A program made the position numbers and the translations under genes. The notes beneath the pieces were generated by a model. The model worked only from the letters and a program-made list of their open reading frames with translations. It was not told the origin of the DNA and made no database searches. A DNA stretch of 64,000 nucleotides from UBA2020 sp964551435 (GTDB lineage: Bacteria; Pseudomonadota; Alphaproteobacteria; Micavibrionales; UBA2020), in the NCBI GenBank assembly GCA_964551435.1, contig CAZKBS010000007.1, positions 19,327 to 83,326 on the forward strand, given 5' to 3'. Of this stretch, positions 8,923 through 18,407 are shown in pieces. How positions within the stretch are numbered: position 1 is the stretch's first letter; every line of letters starts with the position of its first letter.

Positions 8923-9492
8923 ATGAAAAAGACTGCGAACCGTATTTCCCTGCCGCTTCTCTCGGCAGTATTGCTCGCCGCGATCATTTTATCCGGTTGC
9001 ACCAACGTGAAGCGTCAGCTGGGTGTCGGCCGCAATTCGCCCGATGAATTCGCGGTGGTCAAGCGCGCGCCGTTGACGCTGCCGCCGGAATACAACCTGC
9101 GTCCGCCGTCGGGGGATATTCTGCCGCCCGCATCCGAAGTAACGCAGCAGGCTCGCAGCGTGCTGATGGGCAGCGCCGCCGCCAAAGCAGAAGGTGGTAC
9201 GGCGGAGCAATCCTTCCTCGCACGCACGGGCGCCGTTCACGCGGATCCCGATATCCGCACCGCCATCAACCGTGACAACGGTTACATCGCACTGCAAAGC
9301 CGTACGGTTGCCGATAAGCTGATTTTCTGGAACGAGAACGAGGGCGATCTCTCGAAGGCGCCCAGCTCTATCGTCGATGCGCAAGCAGAGGTCGAACGCC
9401 TCAAGAAAAACCGCGAAGAAGGCAAACCGGTCAATGCCGGCGATGTGCCTGTGATCGAGAAAAAGAAAAGCACCCTCGACAAAATTTTCTAA
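8923..9492 (+). CDS. DUF3035 family lipoprotein
   Basis: This 189-residue outer-membrane or periplasmic lipoprotein has a signal peptide ending in the lipobox LSGC (Cys about residue 26). The mature part contains the family signature NSPDEFAVVKRAPLTLPPEY followed by LRPP, then an acidic/charged C-terminus. DUF3035 proteins are common in alphaproteobacteria and their role is not established. The start at 8923 follows GAGGAA and places the signal peptide correctly. It is 35 bases downstream of lspA and probably cotranscribed. Confidence 0.85.
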   Translation: MKKTANRISLPLLSAVLLAAIILSGCTNVKRQLGVGRNSPDEFAVVKRAPLTLPPEYNLRPPSGDILPPASEVTQQARSVLMGSAAAKAEGGTAEQSFLARTGAVHADPDIRTAINRDNGYIALQSRTVADKLIFWNENEGDLSKAPSSIVDAQAEVERLKKNREEGKPVNAGDVPVIEKKKSTLDKIF

Positions 9493-9540
9493 GGCCGGGG
9501 TATATATCACCCTCGCTTATCCGGCAAAGCCGTGCCTGTG

Positions 9541-10452
9541 TCAAAGCGCGGCAAGAATGCCTTCTGCATCCGGTGTTTCCAGTACCATCTCCGCCGCCAT
9601 CTGGTGGCGGAACCAGGTGACCTGCCGCTTGGCATAGTTGCGTGTGGATTGCTGCGCGGCGACGATGGCCTCCGCGCGGGTCACGGCACCATCCAGATAG
9701 CTGCGCAGTTCGGGATATCCCAGCGCCTTGTGCAGCGGCCACAGGCTATCGGCGTGCGGACGGGGGAAATCACCGACTTCGGCTTCGATACCATCCTGCA
9801 TCATTTGTAAAAACCGTTTGTCGCAGCGCGCATAAAGCACGTCGCGCGCCGGCAGCAGGGCAATTTTGATCATACGCAAATGCGGCGGCGGCCCCTCGCG
9901 CGGCAGTGCCTGCCACTCTGCGAGGCTTTGGCCCGTATGCTCCAGCACTTCCATGGCGCGGATCAGGCGCTGGGTATTGCTCGGGTGCAGCCGCGCCGCC
10001 ATTACGGGGTCGCGCGCGGCAAGGCGTTTGTGAAAGGCCTCGTTTCCTTCCCGCGCCATCTCCTCCGCCAGCCGCGTGCGGACTTCGGACGGAATTTCCG
10101 GCATCGGGCTGATGCCTTCGGTCAGGGTGCGGATATAAAATCCCGTACCGCCGACAACAACCGGCAGGTGCCCCGCCGCCAATGCCGCATCGATTTCGGC
10201 CAGCGCCATATTGCGCCAGCGCGCCGCGCTGCAGCTTTGTGTGGGGGGCAGAACGCCATAGAGACGGTGCGGCGCTGCGGCGCGGTCTGCGGCATCGGGC
10301 TGCGCGGTCAGCCGCGGCAGGCCGTCATAAACCTGCATGGAATCCGCATTGATGATGATACCGTTCGCCCTGCGCGCGATATCCAGCGCCAGTCCCGATT
10401 TGCCGCTGGCCGTCGGGCCGCCGATGACAATCACATTCTGCACGGCGGCCAT
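9541..10452 (-). CDS. miaA: tRNA dimethylallyltransferase
   Basis: MiaA transfers a dimethylallyl group to N6 of A37 in tRNAs reading UNN codons. The 303-residue protein has the P-loop GPTASGKSGLALDIA near residue 12, the NADSMQVYDGL segment and VVVGGTGFYIRTLTEG. The C-terminal core has YAKRQVTWFRHQ, which contacts tRNA. It starts 19 bases after the degP stop and is probably the last gene of the degP transcript. It converges on the DUF3035 gene. Confidence 0.96.
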   Translation of the reverse strand: MAAVQNVIVIGGPTASGKSGLALDIARRANGIIINADSMQVYDGLPRLTAQPDAADRAAAPHRLYGVLPPTQSCSAARWRNMALAEIDAALAAGHLPVVVGGTGFYIRTLTEGISPMPEIPSEVRTRLAEEMAREGNEAFHKRLAARDPVMAARLHPSNTQRLIRAMEVLEHTGQSLAEWQALPREGPPPHLRMIKIALLPARDVLYARCDKRFLQMMQDGIEAEVGDFPRPHADSLWPLHKALGYPELRSYLDGAVTRAEAIVAAQQSTRNYAKRQVTWFRHQMAAEMVLETPDAEGILAAL

Positions 10453-10471
10453 GCGGTATCTCCGGCTGCTA

Positions 10472-11968
10472 TTATTTCAGCCGGATGGCGATGAAACGGC
10501 GGTCTTCCTTGCGTGCGACGAACATCAGCACCGAAGAGCGCCCGGCCTTTTTCGCATCGGCCACTTTTTGCGCGACATTTTCGGGCGAGACGCTGTCCTG
10601 CTGGTCAACCTCGACGATAAGGTCGCCGACGGCAACGCCGCGCTCGGCGGCGGCGCTATCCTTGCCCACTGCGGTGACGACAACGCCGGTTGCGCCCGCC
10701 GGAATACCATGTGCCTGACGCAGCGCGTCGTTCACCGGCGCCACGGTCAGTCCCAGCTCGGGGATATCCTTGGCGGCGGGTACGGCAGGGGCAGGCGCTT
10801 TTTCATCCGGCTTGCCGTCGCCCGCGGCTTTGTCAGATGTTTCCATCTGGCCCAGTTCGACCGTTACCGTCGTTTCCGCGCCGCCGCGCCAGAGGGTGAC
10901 GGGCACTTTCTTGCCTACTTCTGTTTCGGCAACAATGCGCGGCAGTTTGCGCATCGCATCGATCGCCTGACCGTCAAATGTCAGGATGATATCCCCCTCG
11001 CGAATGCCCGCTTTGCCCGCGGGACTACCTTCGGTCAGGCTGGATACCAGCGCGCCGCGCGGTTTGCCTTTGAGTCCGAAACCCTCGGCGATTTCAGCGT
11101 TGACGTCCTGAATGCGCACGCCCAGCCAGCCGCGGCGGGTCTGGCCGTATTTCACCAGCTGTTCGACCACGTTCCGCGCAAGGTTCGACGGCACCGAAAA
11201 GCCGATACCGACAGACCCGCCCGTGGGCGAGAAAATCGCCGTATTCACGCCGACGACATTACCGTCCATGTTGAACATCGGCCCGCCCGAGTTGCCGCGG
11301 TTGATCGAGGCGTCTGTCTGGATGAAGTCATCATAAGGACCCGCGTTAATATCGCGCTGGCGGGCCGAAACGATGCCGGCAGTGACCGTGCCGCCAAGCC
11401 CGAAGGGGTTGCCGATCGCCAGCACCCACGAGCCGACTTTCGCCTTGTCGCTGTCACCCCAGGTGACGGCGGTCAGCTTGCGGCCCTCAGGTTTGACCTG
11501 CAAAACGGCAAGGTCGGTTTTTTCGTCAACGCCCACCAGTGTCGCATCGAGCGAGGTATCGTCGTGCAGGATAACGCGGATTTCATCAGCATCCTTGATC
11601 ACGTGGTTGTTGGTGACGACATAGCCTTTTTCTGCATCGATAATAAAGCCGGAGCCGAGCGAGGAAACTTTGTCCGGCGTTTGCGGCATACGGTCGCGGT
11701 ATTGTTCATAAAAGTCCTTGAAGAAATGTTCGAACGGCGAGCCGGGCGGGAATTGCGGCAGTTGCGGGACCGTTTGCACGACCTTGGATGTGGTCGAGAT
11801 ATTCACGACGGCAGGCAGCAGGCGCTCCGCCAGGTTTTCAAAGCTGGGTGGCGCGGCGCTTTGCGCGGCGGCGGGCGCTGGTGCGGCCGTCAACACCGGC
11901 GCAGCGGCAAGGCCGAAGGCCAGTACCGAGATCGCGATAAGGGATACGAAAGAGCGGCTGAAAGCCAT
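10472..11968 (-). CDS. degP: Periplasmic serine protease, DegP/HtrA (Do) family
   Basis: This is an envelope quality-control protease and chaperone. After a signal peptide (residues 1-33, Ala-rich), the trypsin-like domain carries the full triad: His in NNHVIKDADEI, Asp in EKTDLAVLQVK and Ser in GNSGGPMFN. Two PDZ domains follow (GWLGVRIQDV onward, and LGLTVAPVND onward), separated by a Lys/Ala/Pro-rich linker. Length is 498 residues. The start at 11968 is fixed by a perfect AAGGAGG seven bases upstream; the open frame extends to 12112 without support. It lies downstream of hflK-hflC-DUF2065, an arrangement common in proteobacteria and consistent with membrane and periplasmic protein turnover. 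Confidence 0.96.
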   Translation of the reverse strand: MAFSRSFVSLIAISVLAFGLAAAPVLTAAPAPAAAQSAAPPSFENLAERLLPAVVNISTTSKVVQTVPQLPQFPPGSPFEHFFKDFYEQYRDRMPQTPDKVSSLGSGFIIDAEKGYVVTNNHVIKDADEIRVILHDDTSLDATLVGVDEKTDLAVLQVKPEGRKLTAVTWGDSDKAKVGSWVLAIGNPFGLGGTVTAGIVSARQRDINAGPYDDFIQTDASINRGNSGGPMFNMDGNVVGVNTAIFSPTGGSVGIGFSVPSNLARNVVEQLVKYGQTRRGWLGVRIQDVNAEIAEGFGLKGKPRGALVSSLTEGSPAGKAGIREGDIILTFDGQAIDAMRKLPRIVAETEVGKKVPVTLWRGGAETTVTVELGQMETSDKAAGDGKPDEKAPAPAVPAAKDIPELGLTVAPVNDALRQAHGIPAGATGVVVTAVGKDSAAAERGVAVGDLIVEVDQQDSVSPENVAQKVADAKKAGRSSVLMFVARKEDRRFIAIRLK

Positions 11969-12182
11969 GGTAACCTCCTTGGGGAACCTCTTTAGAGAAA
12001 GGGCAGCGGCGCAGGGGTGAAACCGAAGGCCGCGGGCGGGGCGCGGCGTCATATTCGGCAGGCGACGCGCAGCCACTCTATAATAGGTATGCCGCGCGGC
12101 GGCTGAGGTCAAGCAGCGCAGGTTAACTATTTGTCAAAAAAGATAAAAACGGCGCTTCTCTTCACCGGTACCCGCGGGCGGC

Positions 12183-12368
12183 CTAGGTGCGCGCCAGCGC
12201 CACAATTAAAAAACCCAGCAAGGCGCAAATGATGCCCAGCAGGCGGATCTGTCCGTCGTTCAGTTCGGCGATTTTGTCCAGCATGTCGCGCATGCCGCGT
12301 GGAAATCCGGCATAAAGCGCGCCTTCAAGAAAGAACATCAACCCGATGGCGGCCAGAAGCTCTGTCAT
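12183..12368 (-). CDS. DUF2065 small membrane protein
   Basis: The 61-residue protein has two predicted membrane helices (about residues 5-21 and 41-58) joined by a basic loop (PRGMRDMLDKIAEL). This is the typical DUF2065 layout, and the gene typically follows hflC as here (31-base gap). The function is unknown; its neighbours suggest a role with the HflKC-FtsH membrane protease complex, which is inference. Confidence 0.85.
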   Translation of the reverse strand: MTELLAAIGLMFFLEGALYAGFPRGMRDMLDKIAELNDGQIRLLGIICALLGFLIVALART

Positions 12369-12398
12369 GCGGCGGTGGTTTCCTCGCGCGGTGGCGGC

Positions 12399-13268
12399 TT
12401 AACGCTTGCCCTGTTCGCTTTTGAAGAAGCGGAAGAAATCGCCCTCCGGCTTCAGGATCAGCGTGGTGTCCTCGCCCGCCAGACTGTTGCGATAGGCTTC
12501 CATCGTGCGGTAAAACGCATAGAATTCAGGATCGCGTTTAAAAGCGTCGGCATAAATTTTAATGGCTTCCTGATCACCCTGACCGCGCAAGATCTGCGCC
12601 TCGCGCTCCGCATCCGCGAGGATGACGGTGCGTTCGCGGTCGGCTTTGGAGCGCACTTCCTGCGCGATTTCCTGACCTTGCGCGCGGAATTCGGCAGCTT
12701 CGCGCTCACGCTCGGTGCGCATGCGGGCGAAAATCGCCTGGCTGGTCTGCTCCGGCAAATCGGCGCGGCCGATGCGCACATCGACGATGGTGATGCCCAT
12801 ACGTTCGACCTCGCCGTTCACCTGTTTGCGGATGTTTTGCATCAGCGTGCCGCGCTTTTCGGACAGGATATCCGTCAGGCTGGCCGTACCCATGGTGGAT
12901 CGCATGGTGGAGTTGATGATGTTGCTGATGCGTGAATTAGCCTGTTCCGTCGTTTGCAGGGCCTTGTAAAACGCCAGCATGTCGGTGATGCGGTAGCGTG
13001 TGAAGGTATCCACCACGATACGCTTGCGGTCGGCCAGAATGACTTCTTCGGGCACAGCATCGACATTGAGCGCGCGTTTTTCAAATGTCAGCACGTTTTG
13101 AATAACCGGTATCTTGAATTTCAGGCCCGGCTCGGTATGCAGGCTGACGGGCTCGCCGAACTGCATCACCATCGACTGGCGGAATTCCGGTACAATGAAT
13201 ATCGACTGGCTGACGCCGAAAACTGCGATAAGCAGGATAACAAAGAGAATGACGGGGGTCTTGCTCAT
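12399..13268 (-). CDS. hflC: HflC, SPFH-family regulator of the FtsH protease
   Basis: HflC forms with HflK a large membrane cage that modulates FtsH. The 289-residue protein has one N-terminal transmembrane helix (about 7-25), a periplasmic SPFH/band-7 domain starting VPEFRQSMVMQFGEP, and a long coiled-coil region rich in Ala, Glu and Arg (residues 170-230). The C-terminal YRTMEAYRNSL segment is conserved. It follows hflK with a 24-base gap. Confidence 0.96.
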   Translation of the reverse strand: MSKTPVILFVILLIAVFGVSQSIFIVPEFRQSMVMQFGEPVSLHTEPGLKFKIPVIQNVLTFEKRALNVDAVPEEVILADRKRIVVDTFTRYRITDMLAFYKALQTTEQANSRISNIINSTMRSTMGTASLTDILSEKRGTLMQNIRKQVNGEVERMGITIVDVRIGRADLPEQTSQAIFARMRTEREREAAEFRAQGQEIAQEVRSKADRERTVILADAEREAQILRGQGDQEAIKIYADAFKRDPEFYAFYRTMEAYRNSLAGEDTTLILKPEGDFFRFFKSEQGKR

Positions 13269-13292
13269 GATGGTGTTCTCCTTGCGTACCGG

Positions 13293-14450
13293 TTACTGGC
13301 GCGGCGCGGCGGCTTTGCCGCCGTCCAGCTGCATATAGGGCAGCACGGGCACGCCCTTGTCGTCGCCGACGATAACCTTGCGGCTTTTTTGCAGAATTTC
13401 CTGCATGGTTTCGATGTAAAGACGTTTTTGCGTGACGTCCTTGGATTCCGCATAGGCCTTGTAGATAGACAGGAAGCGCTCCGCATCGCCCTGCGCGCGG
13501 CTGGTGACGGCTTGTTTATACGCCTCGCCATCCTGCAGGAGTTTTTGCGCTTCACCGCGCGCGCGCGGCACGATGTCGTTGCGGTAGGTTTCAGCTTCGT
13601 TGCGCAGACGCTCGCGGTCGGCACGGGCGCGCTGCACGTCGTTGAAAGCATCGACGACCTGCTGCGGCGGGTCGACCTGCAGCAGCTGGACGTTGTTGAT
13701 AACGATGCCTGCCTCGTACTCGTCGACAATCCGCTGCATCAGGATTTTGGTCTGACTTTCAATCTCGCCACGTGCTTCGGTCAGCGCGCGCTGGATTTGC
13801 GTGCGGCCGACGATTTCGCGCATCGCGCTTTCGGCAATTTTTTTCAGCGTGGTTTCAGGGTCAACGATTTTGAACAGGTAATTGCCCGCATCGCTTACGC
13901 GCCACAGGACAACGAATTTGATATCGATGATGTTTTCATCACCGGTCAGCATCAGGCTTTCTTCGGCGACACCCTTGTGGCTGTCACCGCGGAAACCAAC
14001 TTCGAGGCGGCGGTCGAAGGCAACATCAAGTTTTTCGATGCTCTGTATCGGCCACGGCAGGTAATAGCCAAGACCGGGTTCGCTGCGCGTCGATGTCCAT
14101 TTGCCAAAGGTCAGCACCACGGCGTTTTCGCCGGGGTTCACGCGGTAAAAACCGCTGCCCAGCCAGAACAGCGCCAGCACGGCGAGAGCGAGCAGGAAAG
14201 CCTTCTGCGGCTCGATCGCGCCCGGCATACCGCCGCGTCCTCCGCCTTTGCCGCGGCCGCCGCGGAAACGCTCCTGCGCCTGACGCAGCATGTCGTCGAT
14301 ATCGGGGCCGCGGTTGCCACCGTTGCCGCCGCCCGGCGGACGCTGTCCCCACGGGCTGTTGCCGCCGCCGTTTCCGCCGCCTGAGCCCCAGGGGCCGTTA
14401 TTGGTCAAAATCGTGCCGTCCTGTTCGGGCGTCGCGTTCTCGGCGGTCAT
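13293..14450 (-). CDS. hflK: HflK, SPFH-family regulator of the FtsH protease
   Basis: This is the 385-residue partner of HflC. Residues 1-75 are Gly/Pro/Asn-rich and cytoplasmic (GSGGGNGGGNSPWGQRPPGG), typical of HflK. One transmembrane helix (about 80-98) follows, then the SPFH domain (VNPGENAVVLTFGKW), the coiled-coil segment and a C-terminal Gly/Ala tail. It heads the hflK-hflC-DUF2065 operon and is divergent from mrp, sharing a 147-base intergenic region. Confidence 0.96.
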   Translation of the reverse strand: MTAENATPEQDGTILTNNGPWGSGGGNGGGNSPWGQRPPGGGNGGNRGPDIDDMLRQAQERFRGGRGKGGGRGGMPGAIEPQKAFLLALAVLALFWLGSGFYRVNPGENAVVLTFGKWTSTRSEPGLGYYLPWPIQSIEKLDVAFDRRLEVGFRGDSHKGVAEESLMLTGDENIIDIKFVVLWRVSDAGNYLFKIVDPETTLKKIAESAMREIVGRTQIQRALTEARGEIESQTKILMQRIVDEYEAGIVINNVQLLQVDPPQQVVDAFNDVQRARADRERLRNEAETYRNDIVPRARGEAQKLLQDGEAYKQAVTSRAQGDAERFLSIYKAYAESKDVTQKRLYIETMQEILQKSRKVIVGDDKGVPVLPYMQLDGGKAAAPRQ

Positions 14451-14519
14451 GGCGTATTCCTTGAGTGGTTAGGGTGTTGCGTGTTGTTTGGCGGCCCTGC
14501 GGGGCACATAAAAATAATT

Positions 14520-14541
14520 ATGAAATACCTGTTTATTTCAT
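14520..14541. promoter_or_regulatory. Inverted repeat between hflK and mrp, possible operator
   Basis: ATGAAATA (14520-14527) and TATTTCAT (14534-14541) form a perfect 8-base inverted repeat with a 6-base spacer. It lies just upstream of a TATGAT sequence (14553-14558) that could be the -10 element of mrp. No known regulator motif was recognised. Confidence 0.4.
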
Positions 14542-14597
14542 GTTTTCCACTATATGATGCAGGCGGCCAAAGGCAAGTTTATTCAGGCAGTATATAT

Positions 14598-15701
14598 ATG
14601 TCGGTAATTGAAAAAGAAAAGGTTTTGGCGGCGCTGGCCGCTGTGATCGACCCCGCGCTCGGCAAGGTCGGCGATATGACGATGGACGGTGCATCCGTCT
14701 ATGTCGCTATCGAGGTTGACCCCGCCAAAGGCGCCGCGCTAGAGCCCATGCGTCAGGCCGTGCAAAAAACGCTGGAGGCATTGCCCGGTGTTGCGCAGGC
14801 GCAAGCTATTTTGACCGCCGAGCGCAAGGCGCCGCCGGTCTTGGCCGTCAAGGGCGGTGCCGCGGCGGGCAGGGCGCAGGGCGGCGTTTCTCATAAAATC
14901 TCCTCCCGCCCCGTCGCGCCGCAGGTGAAACATATCGTTGCCGTGGCGTCGGGCAAGGGCGGGGTCGGCAAATCGACCGTGGCCGCCAATCTGGCCGCGG
15001 CCTTTGCGATGATGGGCAAGGCGACGGGACTTTTGGATGCCGATATCTACGGCGCCTCGCAGCCGACCATGACGGGCCTGCATACCCGCCCCGAAACCAA
15101 CAGCAGCGATATGATTGTGCCGCCGCGCTGCGATATCGCGGGCCGCGCGCTCAAAGTCATGTCGATGGGATTTTTTGTAGAGCGCGGCGCGCCCGTGATC
15201 TGGCGCGGGCCGATGGTGCATAGCGCGATACAGCAGCTGTTCCGCGATGTGGAATGGGGGGCGCTGGATGTGCTTGTCGTTGATCTGCCGCCCGGTACGG
15301 GCGATGCGCAGCTGAGCCTTGCGCAATACGTACCGCTGTCGGGGGCGGTAATTGTATCCACCCCACAGGATGTCGCGCTGAGTGAGGCGGAAAAGGGCCT
15401 GCGCATGTTTGAAAAAACCAAAGTGCCTGTCCTCGGCATCATCGAGAATATGAGCTATCACACCTGCGAAAACTGCGGCCACCGCGATGAAATTTTCGGC
15501 CACGGCGGCGCACGCACGGCGGCCGCGCGGCTGAACGTGCCGTTTCTGGGCGAGATCCCGCTGCTGCCCGCCATTCGCCGTCAGGCCGATAGCGGCCTGC
15601 CCTTTGTGGCATTCGATGCGGCGCATCCGGCGGCGGATGTTTTCATGAATATCGCCGCGCGTATCTGGATGACGCTGCCCGATAAAAAAGCGGCCGTGTA
15701 A
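14598..15701 (+). CDS. mrp: Iron-sulfur cluster carrier ATPase, Mrp/ApbC
   Basis: This MinD-type P-loop ATPase binds and transfers Fe-S clusters. The 367-residue protein has an N-terminal MIP18/DUF59-like domain (residues 1-80). The deviant Walker A GKGGVGKSTVAANLAAA lies near residue 120, with LDADIYGAS, a VDLPPGTGDAQL segment and the metal-binding CENC motif (in YHTCENCGHRDEIFG). The start at 14598 gives the expected N-terminus, though the ribosome-binding site is weak (AGGCAG). An upstream frame extension to 14481 contains the inverted repeat and is not coding. Confidence 0.95.
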   Translation: MSVIEKEKVLAALAAVIDPALGKVGDMTMDGASVYVAIEVDPAKGAALEPMRQAVQKTLEALPGVAQAQAILTAERKAPPVLAVKGGAAAGRAQGGVSHKISSRPVAPQVKHIVAVASGKGGVGKSTVAANLAAAFAMMGKATGLLDADIYGASQPTMTGLHTRPETNSSDMIVPPRCDIAGRALKVMSMGFFVERGAPVIWRGPMVHSAIQQLFRDVEWGALDVLVVDLPPGTGDAQLSLAQYVPLSGAVIVSTPQDVALSEAEKGLRMFEKTKVPVLGIIENMSYHTCENCGHRDEIFGHGGARTAAARLNVPFLGEIPLLPAIRRQADSGLPFVAFDAAHPAADVFMNIAARIWMTLPDKKAAV

Positions 15702-15717
15702 AGAGCCCTTAACGCCC

Positions 15718-15757
15718 ATTAAAAAAGCCGCTGTTTTTATACGGCGGCTTTTTTAAT
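15718..15757 (+). terminator. Bidirectional terminator between mrp and a convergent gene
   Basis: ATTAAAAAAGCCGC (15718-15731) and GCGGCTTTTTTAAT (15744-15757) form a perfect 14-base stem with T runs on both strands, placed between two convergent genes. Confidence 0.9.
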
Positions 15758-15766
15758 GTGATGCTT

Positions 15767-16771
15767 TTAATGCTTGGGCGGTTTCGGTTCGTTTTTCGGC
15801 GTGCCCGGTTTTTTGATACGGCGAACTTCCGGTGCATCAAGGGCGTTTTTGTTGTAAACCGCCATGCCGGTTTCGCTGTTCATGCGCAGTTCGATATCCA
15901 GCGGCAGCAGGCTGCTCACTTCGTTGAACGCACGCGCAGCGCGCTGCATCAGGCGGATGTCGCCGGGGGTGGCGGGTGCGCTGCGGTTTTGCGAAGCGGC
16001 GGCAAGGAAATGCGCGATTTCGCCCAGCGCCTCGTCGTCAGGCACGAAAGCGGTTTTGCTGCGCAGGCCTTTGGCAAGCTCTTCCATGTCGGCAGCGTCA
16101 AAAGCGATGACAAGGCGCTGGATATCCGGCGAAAGCTTCGCGAATTCCTGCGGCGTCGGCGGTTTATCAACGGCGACCATGTTGAAATCGACCATCAGGT
16201 CGGCGGTTTTTTTGGAGACTTCGCCCAGAACGTCAAACGCGTTTTCCGCGCCGGACAAAAGCGCGGCGGCGGTCAGGCGGTCGACCTGTTTGTCGGGCAT
16301 ATGTCCGCGCATTTCTTCTTCGATAATGCCGGCGGCAATCAGGCTGTCGAGATCGACGTTGGAAATCACATCCAGCGTATTCAGAATTTCGGGGCGGTCT
16401 GGCAGCAAACGCTCCGCGATGCGGAACAGCGCGTCGTCCATGCGCGGATCGTCGTTTTCGTCGTCATCGTCCTCGCCAAAGGCGCTGTTGTAATCGACGT
16501 CGTCCATCATTTCGGGATCGAAACCGGGCTTTACGCGCGGCTCGTTGCTGCGGTAGGGGATGAAATCGTAGGTGACGGGTTTGTCTTTGGCGCTGTTGTC
16601 GTTTTGCGGCGCGGGCGGCTTTACGCCTTTGTTGATGACGGCGGCGGGCGTGCCATCGTCGCCGTCCAGCGAATGTTCGGCGTCGCGCACGCGCGATGTG
16701 AAATCGGACGCCCGGTTGAAATCGGGGCGGGCATCACCGTTTTGCGGCTTGTTTTTACGCGGATCCTGCAT
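15767..16771 (-). CDS. Hypothetical protein, acidic
   Basis: This is a 334-residue soluble protein of unknown function. Residues 1-75 are polar and probably disordered, followed by a strongly acidic stretch (DDDDENDD) near residue 100. An alpha-helical middle (residues 110-290) follows, and a basic Pro/Lys-rich tail (KKPGTPKNEPKPPKH). There is no signal peptide or membrane segment. It is monocistronic and convergent with mrp. I do not recognise the family. Confidence 0.65.
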   Translation of the reverse strand: MQDPRKNKPQNGDARPDFNRASDFTSRVRDAEHSLDGDDGTPAAVINKGVKPPAPQNDNSAKDKPVTYDFIPYRSNEPRVKPGFDPEMMDDVDYNSAFGEDDDDENDDPRMDDALFRIAERLLPDRPEILNTLDVISNVDLDSLIAAGIIEEEMRGHMPDKQVDRLTAAALLSGAENAFDVLGEVSKKTADLMVDFNMVAVDKPPTPQEFAKLSPDIQRLVIAFDAADMEELAKGLRSKTAFVPDDEALGEIAHFLAAASQNRSAPATPGDIRLMQRAARAFNEVSSLLPLDIELRMNSETGMAVYNKNALDAPEVRRIKKPGTPKNEPKPPKH

Positions 16772-16931
16772 CGGCTTCTCCGGAGTGTGTCAGATAAACC
16801 GTTGATTTACCTGAAAAACAGCGAAATTTTAGTTATGGAATTTGATACTAGCGGATTCTGCCGGCGCGGGAAAGCAAAAAAGCCGGCCCGCCTTGTTTTC
16901 GCAATAAAATTAGAAGTACAGGCGCTGCCCG

Positions 16932-17444
16932 CTATGCCCGTGCCAGCACGGTGATGGTGTAGCTGCCGCTTTCGCCTTCCTGTGCGGCGTGAAATTCGCG
17001 TTTGATTTCGCGCCATGCGCTGCGGTCGAAGGCGGGGAAGGTGGTATCCCCCTCCGGCGTCAGATGCACTTCGGTCAGGTACAGAAAATCCGCAAGCGGG
17101 ATGGTCTGGCGATACACTTCCGCGCCGCCGCCGATGAAAATTTCGTCCACGCCATCGCGCGCGGCGACATCCCGCGCATAGGCCAGTCCCGCATCGAGCG
17201 AGGCGACGGTCACGCAGCCGTCCACTTTGTAATCGGGGTTGCGGCTGATGATGATGTTGGTGCGATCCAGAAGCGGCTTGCCCAGCGATTCAAAACTTTT
17301 GCGGCCCATGACAATTGGCTTGCCCTTGGTGGTGCGGTGGAAATATTGCAGTTCCGATTTGATGCGCCACGGCAGTTCGTTTTCGCGGCCGATGATGCCG
17401 TTGTCGGCAATCGCCGCGATGAGCGAGATTTTCGGCTTGTTCAT
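16932..17444 (-). CDS. folA: Dihydrofolate reductase
   Basis: FolA reduces dihydrofolate to tetrahydrofolate with NADPH. The 170-residue protein has the substrate loop (AAIADNGIIGRENELPW), GRKSFESLGKPL with the NADPH-binding Arg, and the GGGAEVYRQTIPLAD segment. The start overlaps the thyA stop by four bases (ATGA at 17441-17444), so it is translationally coupled to the thymidylate synthase whose product it recycles. Confidence 0.96.
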   Translation of the reverse strand: MNKPKISLIAAIADNGIIGRENELPWRIKSELQYFHRTTKGKPIVMGRKSFESLGKPLLDRTNIIISRNPDYKVDGCVTVASLDAGLAYARDVAARDGVDEIFIGGGAEVYRQTIPLADFLYLTEVHLTPEGDTTFPAFDRSAWREIKREFHAAQEGESGSYTITVLARA

Positions 17445-18235
17445 ACCGCGACCTCTGCTTTGATAGCGGGATCGCAGACGTAATCCAGCAATTCGAAATC
17501 TTCGAATTTAAAGCCGAAAATATCCTTGACGTAGGGGTTCAGCTCCATCCGCGGCAGTTTGTGCGGCGTGCGGCTGAGCTGCAGTTTCACCTGTTCCATA
17601 TGGTTTTCGTAGATGTGCAGATCGCCGAAGCTGTGCACGAAATCGCCGGGCTTCAGCCCCGTCACTTGCGCAACCATCAGCGTCAGCAGCGCGTAGGAGG
17701 CGATATTGAACGGCACGCCCAGAAAGACGTCGGCGCTGCGCTGGTAGAGCTGGCAGGACAGTTTGCCCTCCGCCACATAAAACTGGAAAAAGCAGTGGCA
17801 GGGCGCCAGCGCCATTTTAGGAATATCGGCGGGGTTCCACGCGGTCACTATGTGGCGGCGGCTGTCGGGATTTTTTTTGAGGTCTTCGACGACCTGCGCG
17901 ATCTGGTCGATGGTGCCGCCGTCGGGCGTCGGCCACGACCGCCACTGGTGGCCGTATACGGGGCCGAGGTTGCCGCTTTCATCCGCCCATTCATCCCAGA
18001 TGCTGACCTTGTTGTCCTTCAGATAGGCGATGTTGGTATCGCCCTTCAGGAACCACAAAAGTTCATGGATGATGGATTTGGTATGCACCTTTTTGGTGGT
18101 GACAAGGGGGAAGCCTTCGCTGAGGTCATAGCGGTTCTGATAGCCAAAGCAGCTATAGGCCGCGGTACCGGTGCGGTTTTGCTTGTAAACGCCATGTTCC
18201 AGCACATGGCGCATCAGGTCATGATATTGCTTCAT
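17441..18235 (-). CDS. thyA: Thymidylate synthase
   Basis: ThyA methylates dUMP to dTMP using methylene-tetrahydrofolate, releasing dihydrofolate for FolA. The 264-residue protein has E. coli length, with KVHTKSIIHELLWFLKGDTN, the catalytic Cys in LAPCHCFFQFYV and the dUMP-binding QRSADVFLGVPFNIASYALL. The start at 18235 follows AAGGGG. It is the first gene of a thyA-folA operon. Confidence 0.97.
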   Translation of the reverse strand: MKQYHDLMRHVLEHGVYKQNRTGTAAYSCFGYQNRYDLSEGFPLVTTKKVHTKSIIHELLWFLKGDTNIAYLKDNKVSIWDEWADESGNLGPVYGHQWRSWPTPDGGTIDQIAQVVEDLKKNPDSRRHIVTAWNPADIPKMALAPCHCFFQFYVAEGKLSCQLYQRSADVFLGVPFNIASYALLTLMVAQVTGLKPGDFVHSFGDLHIYENHMEQVKLQLSRTPHKLPRMELNPYVKDIFGFKFEDFELLDYVCDPAIKAEVAV

Positions 18236-18407
18236 TTTTTCCCCTTATGGCGGGCGATTGGCGTTTCGCATCGATGCTTCAGCATGCCTGAAAGGGGCGG
18301 GCGATTTCAACCAAAACCCCCAGCTGTGCGGCAGGCGGCGCGGCGGCGGGAGGGGGTTGACAGAATTTACAGATTATGAAAATATATTCCATCCAAAGGA
18401 CCCCGCC

